Source: Comamonas sp.
GTDB taxonomy: Bacteria; Pseudomonadota; Gammaproteobacteria; Burkholderiales; Burkholderiaceae_C
Assembly: GCA_021166775.1 (NCBI GenBank)
Contig: JAJPEQ010000013.1
Span: 825,348 to 889,347 of the forward strand
Direction: 5' to 3'
DNA: 64,000 bases
Below, one piece after another: positions 33,997 to 43,686 of the stretch. The notes below the pieces were generated by a model, which saw only the letters and a program-made list of their open reading frames with translations, was not told the DNA's origin and ran no database searches. Made by a program: the position numbers and the translations under genes. Position 1 is the stretch's first letter. Every line of letters starts with the position of its first letter.

Positions 33997-34029
33997 GCGT
34001 GAACAGCGGACCGCCGCCGACAAGGCGGT

Positions 34030-35790
34030 TCACCGTTCGCGATAGCCTGCAGGCCAGCCCCCGGCCTCATCATGGCAACGGGCCCACCCACGCAGCCTGG
34101 GCGTCTGCCCCAGGCCCGGATTGAAGGTGTTGGTGGGGTCCAGCTCGCGGTAGAAATCGGCGAGCGCGGGCTTGGCCACATACAGATGCCCGACGTTGTG
34201 CTCGGCCGGGTACTCGGCGCGCCGCTCGTCCAGCAGCCGCCACATGCGGTGCTCCATCGCAAGCGGATCCACGCCCTTCCTGACGATGTAGTCCTGGTGA
34301 AACACGTGGCAGAGGAAATGTCCGTAGTACACCTTGTGGAGCACATCGCGCTCGATTGCCTCGGGCAGATGCTCCACCCACTGCCGGTCATTGCGGCGCA
34401 GGGCCACGTCCAGGGCCACGATGTCCTGGACCTGGCGCCGGTGCACCGCGCGGTAGCGGATGGCCGCTCCGGCAATGGCGAAGCGGTGCAGAAAGGCCTT
34501 CTGTCCTTCGTCCGGCGTGCACTCGAACCAGCCGCCCGTGTCGCTGGCGCCGAAATAATCGGCGAGAAAGCCGCGCGCCGCATCCGCCGCGTCATGAGCC
34601 ACACGCACCAGCAGGTGGTGCTCGTAGCGCTCGCGCCACTGGCCCATGCGCTTGGGCAGGTGGCTCGGCAGCAACCCGGTCACGAACTGCAAGGCGTGGT
34701 CCGCCACCCCATGCAGGCCCAGGCGTTCGAGCCAGCCGTCGATGCGGCTTTTCAGGGCAAACGCGGCGGGAATGCGCGCCGTGCCGAAGTGATGGATGAA
34801 GAGGAAAGTGTCCTTGCCGTATTTCTCGCCGATGTCGTAGGCCGTGCGGTGTATGTATTCCCCGGCCATGGGCAGGCTCGGCAGGGCCGTCAGCAGATGA
34901 CGGCGTACGGCCGTCAGGTCGTCCGGCGCATTGCTGCCGATATAGAACACCGTGCTTTCCTCCTTGGCGAAGGTGTCCAGCCGCACGGCAAACACACAAA
35001 GCCGGCCGGCCGAACCCGAGGCCTCGAACAGGCGCGAGCGGTCCGCGTTGAAGCGCGCCGGCGTATCGGCATCGACGGCCCGCACGTCCTGCGCATAACG
35101 GCGATCAGACGCCGCGCGCTGCGGATCGTGCGTGATGTCGGCCTCGCCGTAGTCACCCGCCTGCAGTCGCGTGAGAATTTCTTCCGGCGTGGTGCCGAGC
35201 GCAATCCCCAGATGGTTGACGAGCTCCAGCGTGCCGTCGCCGCGCAGGCGCGCGTACAGCGCCAATTCGGTATAGGCCGGGCCGCGCCGCACCAGCGCGC
35301 CGCCCGAGTTGTTGCAAATGCCGCCCAGCACCGACGCGCCGATACACGAGGAACCGATCACCGAATGCGGCTCACGCCCCAGCGGCTGCAGCGCCCGCTC
35401 CAGGCGGTCGAGCGTGGCCCCGGGCAGGCAGACCACCTGCGCCCCCCCGGCGATCAATTGCACGCCGGTGATGCGCAGGGTGTTGATCAGTACGACCTCG
35501 CGGTCATACCCATCCCCGTCGGGAGTGGAACCGCCGGTCAACCCGGTATTGGCCGCCTGCATGATGACGATGCGACCCGCGGCCGTCACCGCCTGCAATA
35601 CCCGCCACTGCTGCAGCAAGGTGGCCGGGCGCACCACGGCAAGCACACGACCGTCGCCCGTGCGATGACCCTTGCGAAAACGCCGCGTGGCCTGCTCGCC
35701 CGTGAGCACATGCGCCGTGCCGACGATCTCGCGCAGCAGCGCCAGCAGTGCGCGGGCATCGAGCGCCGCACCGGGGCAAGCGGCGCTCAT
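34030..35790 (-). CDS. dld: Quinone-dependent D-lactate dehydrogenase
   Basis: A 586-aa FAD flavoprotein that oxidises D-lactate to pyruvate at the inner membrane and reduces quinone. The FAD domain shows [16 protein letters not shown] and [20 protein letters not shown]; the later membrane-binding and cap regions include [20 protein letters not shown] and [20 protein letters not shown]. The length is close to the E. coli enzyme (571 aa). Its start overlaps the lldD stop by 4 bases (ATGA). It is the last gene of the lactate operon. Confidence 0.95.
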   Translation of the reverse strand: MSAACPGAALDARALLALLREIVGTAHVLTGEQATRRFRKGHRTGDGRVLAVVRPATLLQQWRVLQAVTAAGRIVIMQAANTGLTGGSTPDGDGYDREVVLINTLRITGVQLIAGGAQVVCLPGATLDRLERALQPLGREPHSVIGSSCIGASVLGGICNNSGGALVRRGPAYTELALYARLRGDGTLELVNHLGIALGTTPEEILTRLQAGDYGEADITHDPQRAASDRRYAQDVRAVDADTPARFNADRSRLFEASGSAGRLCVFAVRLDTFAKEESTVFYIGSNAPDDLTAVRRHLLTALPSLPMAGEYIHRTAYDIGEKYGKDTFLFIHHFGTARIPAAFALKSRIDGWLERLGLHGVADHALQFVTGLLPSHLPKRMGQWRERYEHHLLVRVAHDAADAARGFLADYFGASDTGGWFECTPDEGQKAFLHRFAIAGAAIRYRAVHRRQVQDIVALDVALRRNDRQWVEHLPEAIERDVLHKVYYGHFLCHVFHQDYIVRKGVDPLAMEHRMWRLLDERRAEYPAEHNVGHLYVAKPALADFYRELDPTNTFNPGLGQTPRLRGWARCHDEAGGWPAGYRER

Positions 35791-36926
35791 GCGGCGGGCG
35801 CCAGCAGATCGGGGGTGATGTCCGCCACCCTGGCGGTGCCCGTGAGCGTCATGGCCACGCGCAATTCCTTTTCCAGCAGGTCGAGCAGGTGCCTCACACC
35901 GGCCTCGCCTGCCGCGGCCAGCGCGTAGACGTAGGCGCGGCCGATCATGGCGCAGTCGGCCCCCAGGGCCAGGGCGCGCATCACATCCAGACCGCTGCGC
36001 ACACCCGAGTCGAGCAATATCTTGATCTGCCCCTTGACCGCATCGGCGATCGGCGGCAACGCCCGGACCGACGAGAGCACGCCATCGAGCTGGCGCCCGC
36101 CATGGTTGGAAACGACGATGCCATCGGCCCCGAAGCGCACGGCATCCCTGGCATCCTCGGGATCGAGAATGCCCTTGATGACCATCGCGCCCTTCCAGAA
36201 CGCGCGTATCCACTCCAGATCCTTCCAGGCGATGGAAGCGTCGAAGTTCTCGCCCAGGTAACCCATGTAATCCTGCAAGCCGGTCGGGTGGCCACGATAG
36301 GTGGAAATATTGCCCAGGTCGTGCGGACGCCCGGCCAGCCCCACGTCCCAGGCCCAGCGCGGATGCAGCGCGGCCTGCACATAGCGGCGCAGCGCAGCCC
36401 ACGGTCCGCTCATGCCCGAATGGGCATCGCGGTAGCGGGCGCCGGGCACCGGCATGTCCACCGTGAACACCAGCGTGGAGCAGCCCGCGGCCTGAGCGCG
36501 CTCGAGCACGTTCTGCATGAAGCCGCGGTCTTTCAGCACATAGAGCTGAAACCACATGGGGCGCCTGATCTGCGGCACCACCTCCTCGATCGGGCACACC
36601 GAGACGCTGGACATGGTGAAGGGCACGCCGCAGGCGTCAGCCGCGCGGGCGGCCTGCACCTCCCCGCGTCGGCGGTACATGCCCGTCAAGCCGACAGGCG
36701 ACAGCGCCACGGGAAACGCAAGCCTTTCGCCAAACAGCTCGATGCCGGTGTCCAGCCGGCTCATGTCCTTGAGCACGCGCTGGCGCAAGGCCACGCCGGC
36801 AAGATCCTGCACATTGCGCCGCAAGGTGTGCTCGGCATAGGCGCCGCCATCGATGTAATGGAACAGGAACGGCGGCAGAATGCGCCGCGCTGCCGCGCGG
36901 TAGTCGGCGCCGCAGGAGATGATCAT
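35787..36926 (-). CDS. lldD: L-lactate dehydrogenase (FMN, cytochrome/quinone-linked)
   Basis: A 379-aa FMN enzyme of the alpha-hydroxyacid oxidase family that oxidises L-lactate to pyruvate and passes electrons to the respiratory chain. It has the N-terminal [19 protein letters not shown], the phosphate-binding [14 protein letters not shown], and the active-site [18 protein letters not shown] with catalytic His and Arg. The length is close to E. coli LldD (396 aa). It lies between the regulator lldR (20 bp upstream) and dld, so both lactate isomers are oxidised from one operon. Confidence 0.95.
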   Translation of the reverse strand: MIISCGADYRAAARRILPPFLFHYIDGGAYAEHTLRRNVQDLAGVALRQRVLKDMSRLDTGIELFGERLAFPVALSPVGLTGMYRRRGEVQAARAADACGVPFTMSSVSVCPIEEVVPQIRRPMWFQLYVLKDRGFMQNVLERAQAAGCSTLVFTVDMPVPGARYRDAHSGMSGPWAALRRYVQAALHPRWAWDVGLAGRPHDLGNISTYRGHPTGLQDYMGYLGENFDASIAWKDLEWIRAFWKGAMVIKGILDPEDARDAVRFGADGIVVSNHGGRQLDGVLSSVRALPPIADAVKGQIKILLDSGVRSGLDVMRALALGADCAMIGRAYVYALAAAGEAGVRHLLDLLEKELRVAMTLTGTARVADITPDLLAPAA

Positions 36927-36945
36927 GGCAAGGCTCTCTGGTCGG

Positions 36946-37764
36946 TCAATCGGGGGCGTCATCGGGCAGCAGCGGCGGCACCAGATCCAGCGGCAGGCGC
37001 ATGGAGCGCTCGCGCCGGGCGCGGTCTTCATCCAGGCGCACGATGGTGGCGCGCACGTGCTCCAGATGCACGCCGATGCAGGCGCGGGCGCGCTGGGCAT
37101 CGCCCTGCACGATGGCCTGCATCAGGTTCTCATGCTGCTCGGTCAGCTCCTGCAGCGTTTGCGGCTCGCTCAGGCGAAACATGTCGTGGCGGTTGCGCTC
37201 CACGGTGGAGAGCACCAGGGTGAACAGGCTGTGCATCACCTGCACCAGCACCAGGTTGTGCGAGGCTTCCGCGATCGCCAGATGAAACTGCGCATCGGCC
37301 CGCGCCGCCAGTTCCGCATGGCCGCTCTGCTGGTATTGCAACATGACCTTGAAGCACCGCTCGATGTGCGCCTTGTCCTGCGCCGTGGCGCGCTGCGCGG
37401 CCAGCCACGCGGTACTGGTTTCCAGCGCATGGCGCGTCTCCAACACGTCGTAGCGGTAGTAGGGGTCGGCATCCATCAGCCCCGCGATCGGGGCCATGGC
37501 CCCTCGCAGCCATTCGGCTGTCGGGTGCGCCTGCAGGTAGGTGCCGTCGCCACGCCTGGAGCACAGAATGCCCTGGCTCACGAGCTTCTGGATCGCCTCG
37601 CGCACCGAGGTACGCGACACCTGCAGCTCTTCGGCCAGCTGCCGCTCGGCCGGCAGGCGCTGTCCGGGCCGCAGTCCCCGGGACTGAACCAGAGTCAGGA
37701 GCTTTTCCACGACGTGATCGACAAGGCGCATGGGAGCGATGGAGGAAGATTGCAGGCGGTTCAT
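36946..37764 (-). CDS. lldR: LldR-like GntR/FCD regulator of lactate genes
   Basis: A 272-aa GntR family regulator. The winged-helix part is [20 protein letters not shown] and [20 protein letters not shown]; the FCD ligand domain has [20 protein letters not shown]. It sits in the operon between the TRAP transporter and the two lactate dehydrogenases, as LldR does in lld operons. FadR-type regulators bind TNGTNNNACNA; two TGGT-N3-ACCA sites lie upstream of dctP. Lactate would relieve repression. Confidence 0.9.
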   Translation of the reverse strand: MNRLQSSSIAPMRLVDHVVEKLLTLVQSRGLRPGQRLPAERQLAEELQVSRTSVREAIQKLVSQGILCSRRGDGTYLQAHPTAEWLRGAMAPIAGLMDADPYYRYDVLETRHALETSTAWLAAQRATAQDKAHIERCFKVMLQYQQSGHAELAARADAQFHLAIAEASHNLVLVQVMHSLFTLVLSTVERNRHDMFRLSEPQTLQELTEQHENLMQAIVQGDAQRARACIGVHLEHVRATIVRLDEDRARRERSMRLPLDLVPPLLPDDAPD

Positions 37765-37828
37765 GGCCTGCCATCATCGGGGTAAAAACGACTGCTTGCA
37801 GGCGGACTCGAACGATTGCGGCGCTGCG

Positions 37829-39199
37829 TCAGCCGCCCGAGCTGTACATCTGCTGCGGCAGCCACAGGATGAGTTTGGGAAACAGCAGGCACAACGCCAC
37901 CATGGTGACCTGCAGCAGCACGAAGGGAATGATGCCGACGTAGATGTCCCGTATCGTCACACCTTTGGGCACCACGCCCTTGAGATAGAACAGCGAAAAG
38001 CCCACGGGTGGCGTCAGGAAAGAGGTCTGCAGCATCAGGGCGATCAGAATCAGGAACCAGGTCATGTCCGTGCCGTTCATCTTGATCACCGGCGCCAGCA
38101 GCGGCAGGACGATGAGCACGATCTCGAACCAGTCGAGGAAGAACCCCGCGACAAACACCACCCCCAGCACCAGCAGCACGAGCCCCGTGGGGCCCAGACC
38201 CGTCCCCTTGAAAAACTCGGTGATCAACTCGTCGCCGCCGATCATGCGCAGCACATAGGCAAACACCGTCGCTCCGATGAAGATGGCAAAGATGAAGCTG
38301 GTGGTGAGGGTGGTCTCTATCCCCACCTGGCGAATCACCTGCCAGCTGAGCTTGCGATTGAGCGCCGCCAGCAAAATCGCGCCCGCCGCCCCCAGACCCG
38401 AGGCCTCGGTGGGAGTGGCAATGCCGAAGAAGATGGAGCCCAGCACCAGCAGAATCAGCCCGAAGGTCGGCAACGCGGACATGAACGCCATGCCCACCTG
38501 GCGCAGGGTCAGCTTCTGCGCGTCCGCCGGGCGCGGCGGCACGATGTCCGGGCGCACGACGCCGACGATGAAGACGTAAATCATGTACAGCACGCCCAGA
38601 AGCAGGCCAGGGACGACCGCGCCCATGAACAGGTCGCCCACGGAGATGGACACCTGGTCGGCCATCAGCACGAGCATGATCGAAGGCGGGATCAGTATCC
38701 CGAGCGTGCCCGAGGCCGCAACGATGCCCGAGGCCATCGCCTTGGAATAACGGTGCTGCAGCATGATCGGCATCGAGAGCATCGCCAGCAAGACCACCGA
38801 TGCGCCCACGATGCCCGTGGAGGCCGCCAGCAGGATGCCGATGACGATCACCGTCAGGCCCAGGCCACCGCGAATGCCGCCGAACACCTTGACGAAATTG
38901 CGCATCATCAGGTCGGCCACGCCAGAGCGGTCCAGCATCAGGCCCATGTAGACGAACATGGGCAGGGATACCAGCACCCAATTGGACATGATGGCGTCAA
39001 ACCGATCGATGATGCCGGAGAATTTCACCCAACTGGTAAGCAAAAAGGTGTCCAGGCCGAACTGCGTGGTCAAGGTGATGGCCACCGCCGCAAACAGCAC
39101 CGACACGCCGGCCAGCAGCCAGGCCACCGGATAGCCGAGGAACAGCGCGGCGATGAAACAGCTCATCAGGATGAGCGAGAGAACTTCGTAAAACGGCAT
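37829..39199 (-). CDS. TRAP transporter large permease (DctM type)
   Basis: A 456-aa inner-membrane subunit with about 12 hydrophobic segments that uses the sodium gradient to move an organic acid handed over by DctP. The conserved DctM region SGTLGILIPPSIMLVLMADQ and the later FLTPPVGFSLFYLKGV are present. It is read after dctQ with an 11-bp gap and before lldR. Lactate, or a mix of 2-hydroxy acids, is inferred as substrate from the two lactate dehydrogenases in the operon. Confidence 0.92.
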   Translation of the reverse strand: MPFYEVLSLILMSCFIAALFLGYPVAWLLAGVSVLFAAVAITLTTQFGLDTFLLTSWVKFSGIIDRFDAIMSNWVLVSLPMFVYMGLMLDRSGVADLMMRNFVKVFGGIRGGLGLTVIVIGILLAASTGIVGASVVLLAMLSMPIMLQHRYSKAMASGIVAASGTLGILIPPSIMLVLMADQVSISVGDLFMGAVVPGLLLGVLYMIYVFIVGVVRPDIVPPRPADAQKLTLRQVGMAFMSALPTFGLILLVLGSIFFGIATPTEASGLGAAGAILLAALNRKLSWQVIRQVGIETTLTTSFIFAIFIGATVFAYVLRMIGGDELITEFFKGTGLGPTGLVLLVLGVVFVAGFFLDWFEIVLIVLPLLAPVIKMNGTDMTWFLILIALMLQTSFLTPPVGFSLFYLKGVVPKGVTIRDIYVGIIPFVLLQVTMVALCLLFPKLILWLPQQMYSSGG

Positions 39200-39210
39200 G
39201 ATGTGCGGCC

Positions 39211-39789
39211 TCAGCGTGGGGTTGTCGCACCAGACGCCCGGGTACGCAGGGCGACCCAGACGCGGGTCAGGCGGCCCAGCCCCGCCAGGGCCAGCAAGAT
39301 GAACGAACTCACGAGAAAGGACTTGAGTGCCCAGCGATAGGGCAGCCCTCCGGGCGCGGCGGACACCTCGTTGAGCTGCCAGGAGGTGAGCACGAACGGT
39401 ACGCTGTACCAGATCGCGAGCGCCGTGAAGCTCAGCAGCAGAAACACGATGCCCAGCAGCTCGATCCGCAGCCGCGCCCGGTATGAAAACCGCTCGGCGA
39501 GCACGTCGATGCGCACGTTGCGCTCGCGCACTTCGGTGAAGGAAAGGCCCAGCATGAAACCCACGGCATACAAATGCCATTGAGTCTCTTCAAGCATGAT
39601 CGAACCCAGCCCGAAGACGTAGCGCAGCAAGACCTGCAGCACGATGACGGCCACCAGAACCGTCCAGAGGACGGACGCAAATTCGCCGATCCAACCAATC
39701 AACCGGTCCACCGCACGTGAAAACCCGGTGACGGGCAGCGCGATGCCCGACGGGCCCGCAACGGGCGGCTCAGGAAGAACTGTCGCCAT
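39211..39789 (-). CDS. TRAP transporter small permease (DctQ type)
   Basis: A 192-aa four-helix membrane protein that pairs with DctM: helices around FASVLWTVLVAVIVLQVLLR, LYAVGFMLGLSF, LGIVFLLLSFTALAIWY and FLVSSFILLALAGL, with the DctQ-type ETQWHLYAVGFMLGLSFTEV-like middle. The start is uncertain: ATG 39789 gives a usual N-terminal length and has a weak GGGG site; ATG 39849 would add 20 residues (MSLPHRRNAAPVMAFLAGFF). Gap to dctP is about 100 bp with the shorter start. Confidence 0.88.
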   Translation of the reverse strand: MATVLPEPPVAGPSGIALPVTGFSRAVDRLIGWIGEFASVLWTVLVAVIVLQVLLRYVFGLGSIMLEETQWHLYAVGFMLGLSFTEVRERNVRIDVLAERFSYRARLRIELLGIVFLLLSFTALAIWYSVPFVLTSWQLNEVSAAPGGLPYRWALKSFLVSSFILLALAGLGRLTRVWVALRTRASGATTPR

Positions 39790-39889
39790 GAAAAACCCCG
39801 CAAGAAATGCCATCACCGGCGCCGCGTTGCGCCGGTGAGGCAGGGACATCAAACGAAAAGAGCGGCCGCGGCCGCGACCGCGTGCCCGA

Positions 39890-40945
39890 TCACTGCTTGT
39901 AATCGCGCGGCAGGTAACCCAGGTGGTGCCACTGGGCGTTCTGCTTCTGGAAGGCGTTCATGCTCACCAGCACCTTCTTGAACATGGCGTCCTTGGCGGC
40001 CTCTTCCTGCAGCACCTCGTCGGACGCCTTGGCAAAGGCGTCGAGCATGGTCTTGTTGAACTGCCGCGCCTTCACGCCCTCCTTCTCGAATTTTTCCAGC
40101 ACCGCGCCCTGCAGGGCTTCCGCCTTCGCCAGCGCCATGGTCACGCCCGCAGTGCAGGTGGTCTCGATCTGTGCCTGCGTCTGCGGCTTGAGCTTGTTCC
40201 ACGCCGCGATGTTCACGTACAGGAACTGATTGGTCGATGGCTGATGCCACCCGGGCATGTAGTAGTTTTTCGCCACCCGTGCAAAGCCAAGCTGTTCATC
40301 CACCGTGGGCAGCGAGAACTCGGTACCGTCGAGCACACCCTTTTCCAGCGCCTGGTAGAGCTCGCCACCCGGCAGCATGGTGACCGATGCGCCCAGCTTC
40401 TGGTAAATCTTGCCGCCCAGCCCCGCCGCACGGAACTTCAGACCCTTGAGGTCTTCGGGGGTGTTGATTTCCTTGCGGAACCAGCCTGCCGCCTCGGGGC
40501 TGATCGAGCCGCAAAGGATGGGGTAGACGTTGTGCGGCTTGTAGGCCTCCTTGAGCAGCGCATCGCCTCCGCCGTAGTACATCCAGGCGACGAATTGCGG
40601 CGTTTCCATGCCAAAGGGCACGGCGCCGAACAGCGCGGAGACGGGCACTTTGCCGATCTCGTATCCCATCCAGCTGTAACCGGCCTCGACCTTGCCCGAA
40701 GACACGCTGTCGAAGATCGCCAACGCGGGCACCAGCTTGCCCGGCTCGAATACCTGCAGATTGACCGACCCCCCTGTCACCTTCTTCAACTGCTCTGAGA
40801 CCCAGGGCATGGTGTCGCCCAGCGCGGTGAGGTTGGCACCGAAGGACATGGGAATGCCCCAGCGCACGGTTTCCTGAGCACTGGCCGCCAGTGCGGCGCC
40901 CGCCAGCAGGGCCGCTACGGCTGCCGTCTTCAATGGATGCTTCAT
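39890..40945 (-). CDS. TRAP transporter substrate-binding protein (DctP type)
   Basis: A 351-aa periplasmic binding protein with a cleavable signal (MKHPLKTAAVAALLAGAALA, then ASAQ). The mature part has the TRAP fold, including the selectivity strand DLKGLKFRAAGLGGKIYQKL with the arginine that grips a carboxylate, and GVLDGTEFSLPTVDEQL. It is the first gene of the lactate operon. Sequence alone does not prove lactate; the operon does most of the work in that call. Confidence 0.9.
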   Translation of the reverse strand: MKHPLKTAAVAALLAGAALAASAQETVRWGIPMSFGANLTALGDTMPWVSEQLKKVTGGSVNLQVFEPGKLVPALAIFDSVSSGKVEAGYSWMGYEIGKVPVSALFGAVPFGMETPQFVAWMYYGGGDALLKEAYKPHNVYPILCGSISPEAAGWFRKEINTPEDLKGLKFRAAGLGGKIYQKLGASVTMLPGGELYQALEKGVLDGTEFSLPTVDEQLGFARVAKNYYMPGWHQPSTNQFLYVNIAAWNKLKPQTQAQIETTCTAGVTMALAKAEALQGAVLEKFEKEGVKARQFNKTMLDAFAKASDEVLQEEAAKDAMFKKVLVSMNAFQKQNAQWHHLGYLPRDYKQ

Positions 40946-41024
40946 GTGTAGGGTCTCCGAGGATGTTGAATCGATGTGAAGTGGCAGATCAGGGCGATTT
41001 GCCGGATGAGCCAATGCTGCGTTT

Positions 41025-41035
41025 TGGTAATACCA
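41025..41035. promoter_or_regulatory. LldR-type operator 1
   Basis: TGGTAATACCA is a perfect TGGT-N3-ACCA dyad, matching the TNGTNNNACNA consensus of FadR-subfamily GntR regulators. It lies 80 bp upstream of the dctP start. Confidence 0.7.
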
Positions 41036-41137
41036 TTACTGATTGCAGCGAAAGCGGCGCAATTTTTACAATGAAAATTTGGATTTTTTTCGGGGTTTAC
41101 CCGTATTTCATGGTCGATTTTCTTAAATTTTGATTAT

Positions 41138-41148
41138 TGGTCTTACCA
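41138..41148. promoter_or_regulatory. LldR-type operator 2
   Basis: TGGTCTTACCA repeats the same TGGT-N3-ACCA dyad, centred 113 bp from operator 1. Paired sites of this kind suit repression by DNA looping, as described for lld systems; the promoter between them is AT-rich but not clearly placed. Confidence 0.7.
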
Positions 41149-41683
41149 TTAACCCGCCGATTCACATGCCACGGACAGACACCATTCCATGAAGCGGAAA
41201 GGGTCTTCACGCGCTGCGGGTGCTGATCCGGTCAACAAACGGTGGGTGGGCTGTCGCACCCAGGCGCCGGGCACACGCGCCAGGGCGATGCACGCAAGAT
41301 GGCGGCGAGCAGGCTCGTTGCACGGCACGGCCCGCTCACAAGGACAAGGATGCTCGACACCGGCTCGGCCTTGGCGCCCGCTGCCTTCGTCCGCATCCAC
41401 GAGACAGCTGTCGCGGCGCCAAAAGCCCGGTCCAAGCGTTGCCTGGACGCGCCGCTTCATGCTCCACCCGGGCGTTCAACCCGCGGTATACGAGTTAGAG
41501 CTTTGCTTCTTCCTCTGGAGAATATGTCAACCAAGTCGTGCGTTGATTGCTATCTATTTCATAGAAAATTGTAATTACTTGCGACATAGAAGTCACATGC
41601 GTGACAATTTCTCGGTGTATACGCGGACAACAGTCCGGCTCAAATATTGATATATTGCACCGCAACATAGTTACGGTACTGCC
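41149..41683. other. Non-coding stretch between lactate operon and phaZ
   Basis: I see no supportable gene here; the short open frames have no family resemblance. The phaZ-proximal 180 bp is AT-rich and contains a perfect inverted repeat GTCAC-ATGC-GTGAC (41592-41605), 79 bp before the phaZ start, which may be a regulator site for the depolymerase. Confidence 0.4.
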
Positions 41684-42994
41684 ATGCTCTACACGCTCTA
41701 CGAAACACAGCGCACCCTCATGGAGCCTGTCTCCTACATGGCGCAGGGACTGTCCAGGTTCTACAGCAACCCTCAGTGGCCGTTCAGCGAAACGCAGCTT
41801 GCGCACCGCATGGCCGCGGGCTACAACCTGATGTACCGGCTGGGCAAGGATTACGAAAAGCCCGAATTCGGCATCCGCAAGGTGCCGGTGGATGGCGTGG
41901 ACGTCGCCATCGACGAGCGCATCGAAATCGACAAACCCTTTTGCGAGCTGCGCCGCTTCAAGCGCTTCTCGGACGACCCGCCCACGCTTGAAAAGCTCAA
42001 GACGCAACCGGTCGTGCTGATCGTGGCGCCGCTGTCGGGCCATCACGCCACGCTGCTGCGCGAGACCGTGCGCATGATGCTCACCGGGCACAAGGTCTAC
42101 ATCACCGACTGGAAGAACGCCCGCGATGTGCCCATCTCCGACGGGGCCTTTCACCTGGACGATTACATCAATTACGTGCAGGAATTCGTCCGCCACGTGC
42201 AAGGCATCTACGGCTATTGCCACGTCATGAGCGTCTGCCAGCCCACGGTCCCCGTGCTCGCCGCGATTTCGCTCATGGCCAGCCGGGGCGAACAGACACC
42301 ACAGAGCATGATCATGATGGGCGGCCCGATCGACGCGCGGCGCTCGCCCACGACGGTGAACAACCTGGCGCAGCAGCACAGCTTCGAATGGTTCGAAAAC
42401 AACGTCATCTACCAGGTGCCCAACCGCTTCGCCGGCAGCGGGCGCGAGGTCTATCCGGGCTTTCTGCAGCATGCCGGCTTCATGGCGATGAACCCGGACC
42501 GCCACGCCTCCAGCCACTACGACTACTTCCTCAACCTCATCAAGGGCGACGACTCCAGCGCCGAGACGCACCGCAAGTTCTACGACGAATACAACGCGGT
42601 TCTGGACATGGATGCGGCCTATTACCTTGACACGATCAAGGTCGTGTTCCAAGACTACAGCCTCGTCAACGGCACCTGGGACGTGGTTTCGGAAACCGGC
42701 CGGGCCGAGCGCGTGCGCCCGCAAGACATCACGGGCACGGCGCTGCTCACCATCGAAGGCGAACTGGACGACATCTCCGGCTCGGGTCAGACCGAGGCGG
42801 CGCATGATCTGTGTACCGGCATCCCCAAGGAAAAGCGCAAGCATCTGACCGTGCAGGGCGCAGGCCACTATGGCATCTTCAGCGGCCGCCGCTGGCGCGA
42901 GAAGGTCTACCCCGTGGTGCGCGAGTTCATCGGCGCCAGCCAATCGGCGGCGCGCAACGCCCAACCGGTGCAGCGCAAACGCAGGTCAGCGTGA
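41684..42994 (+). CDS. phaZ: Intracellular polyhydroxyalkanoate depolymerase
   Basis: A 436-aa granule-associated enzyme that breaks stored polyhydroxybutyrate into hydroxy acids. It has the PhaZa1-type opening [20 protein letters not shown], the catalytic nucleophile C184 in [10 protein letters not shown] (a cysteine instead of the usual serine), and the late histidine in [15 protein letters not shown]. It lies 740 bp from the lactate operon and overlaps the next gene by 4 bases. PHA synthesis genes are 6 kb downstream on the other strand, so storage and breakdown are encoded in one neighbourhood but separately controlled. Confidence 0.94.
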   Translation: MLYTLYETQRTLMEPVSYMAQGLSRFYSNPQWPFSETQLAHRMAAGYNLMYRLGKDYEKPEFGIRKVPVDGVDVAIDERIEIDKPFCELRRFKRFSDDPPTLEKLKTQPVVLIVAPLSGHHATLLRETVRMMLTGHKVYITDWKNARDVPISDGAFHLDDYINYVQEFVRHVQGIYGYCHVMSVCQPTVPVLAAISLMASRGEQTPQSMIMMGGPIDARRSPTTVNNLAQQHSFEWFENNVIYQVPNRFAGSGREVYPGFLQHAGFMAMNPDRHASSHYDYFLNLIKGDDSSAETHRKFYDEYNAVLDMDAAYYLDTIKVVFQDYSLVNGTWDVVSETGRAERVRPQDITGTALLTIEGELDDISGSGQTEAAHDLCTGIPKEKRKHLTVQGAGHYGIFSGRRWREKVYPVVREFIGASQSAARNAQPVQRKRRSA

Positions 42995-43662
42995 GCGAGA
43001 CGGATACCGCAGCCCTGGATGCGCTCGCCGAGCGCATCAACGCCGTGCTGCCGCAAACGCAGTGCACACGCTGCGGCTATCCCGATTGCGCGTCCTACGC
43101 ACGGGCCATCGCCCGCGGCGAGGCAGCCATCAACCAGTGCCCCCCCGGCGGGGCCGAGGGCGTTGCGCGGATAGCGGCCATCACCGGCAGGCCGGCCCTG
43201 CCGCTCAACCCCGACCATGGCCGCGAGGGACCACGCGCCCTGGCCGTCATCGACGAGGACTGGTGCATAGGTTGCACCTTGTGCGTCAAGGCATGCCCCA
43301 CGGATGCGATCGTGGGCATCCACAAGCGCATGCACACCATCATCGACGAGCATTGCACCGGGTGCGAACTGTGCGTGCAGGCATGCCCGGTGGACTGCAT
43401 CAACATGGAAAACGTGACGGGCGAGCACACGGGCTGGCAGGCCTGGTCCCCAGCGCTGCAAGAGCAGGCACGCACGCGCTACGAACAGCGGCAGGCGCGG
43501 GAAAACGCCAGTAAAAGAAGAACTGAGCCACGCGTGCGACGCACCGTCACGCAACAGCCCCCCGCCACGACACCCGAGGGACCGGAACACTCCTCGGCGC
43601 AGGCCAGGGATGCCACCATTGCAGCCATCCTGGCACGCGCCCGCGGGGAGCAGAAGGCCTGA
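42991..43662 (+). CDS. RnfB-like ferredoxin, soluble form
   Basis: A 223-aa iron-sulfur protein. An N-terminal 4Fe-4S domain of the RnfB/ASKHA type ([20 protein letters not shown], then INQCPPGG) is followed by two bacterial 4Fe-4S motifs, [15 protein letters not shown] and [15 protein letters not shown]. The usual RnfB N-terminal membrane helix is absent, and no other rnf gene is nearby; such single RnfB homologues are common in Burkholderiales. The start GTG overlaps the phaZ stop (GTGA). The C-terminal 50 residues are charged and low-complexity. The electron partner is unknown. Confidence 0.88.
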   Translation: MSETDTAALDALAERINAVLPQTQCTRCGYPDCASYARAIARGEAAINQCPPGGAEGVARIAAITGRPALPLNPDHGREGPRALAVIDEDWCIGCTLCVKACPTDAIVGIHKRMHTIIDEHCTGCELCVQACPVDCINMENVTGEHTGWQAWSPALQEQARTRYEQRQARENASKRRTEPRVRRTVTQQPPATTPEGPEHSSAQARDATIAAILARARGEQKA

Positions 43663-43686
43663 GCACCGCTCCGCGCGGGGCGGCGC

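Noticed and set aside
33997..34029. Terminator between dusA and dld
   Set aside because: The ACCGCC/GGCGGT dyad has no T run, so I do not call it a terminator.
41189..41650. Possible 153-aa gene upstream of phaZ
   Set aside because: No family resemblance or ribosome-binding site, and three overlapping frames are equally open; treated as non-coding.
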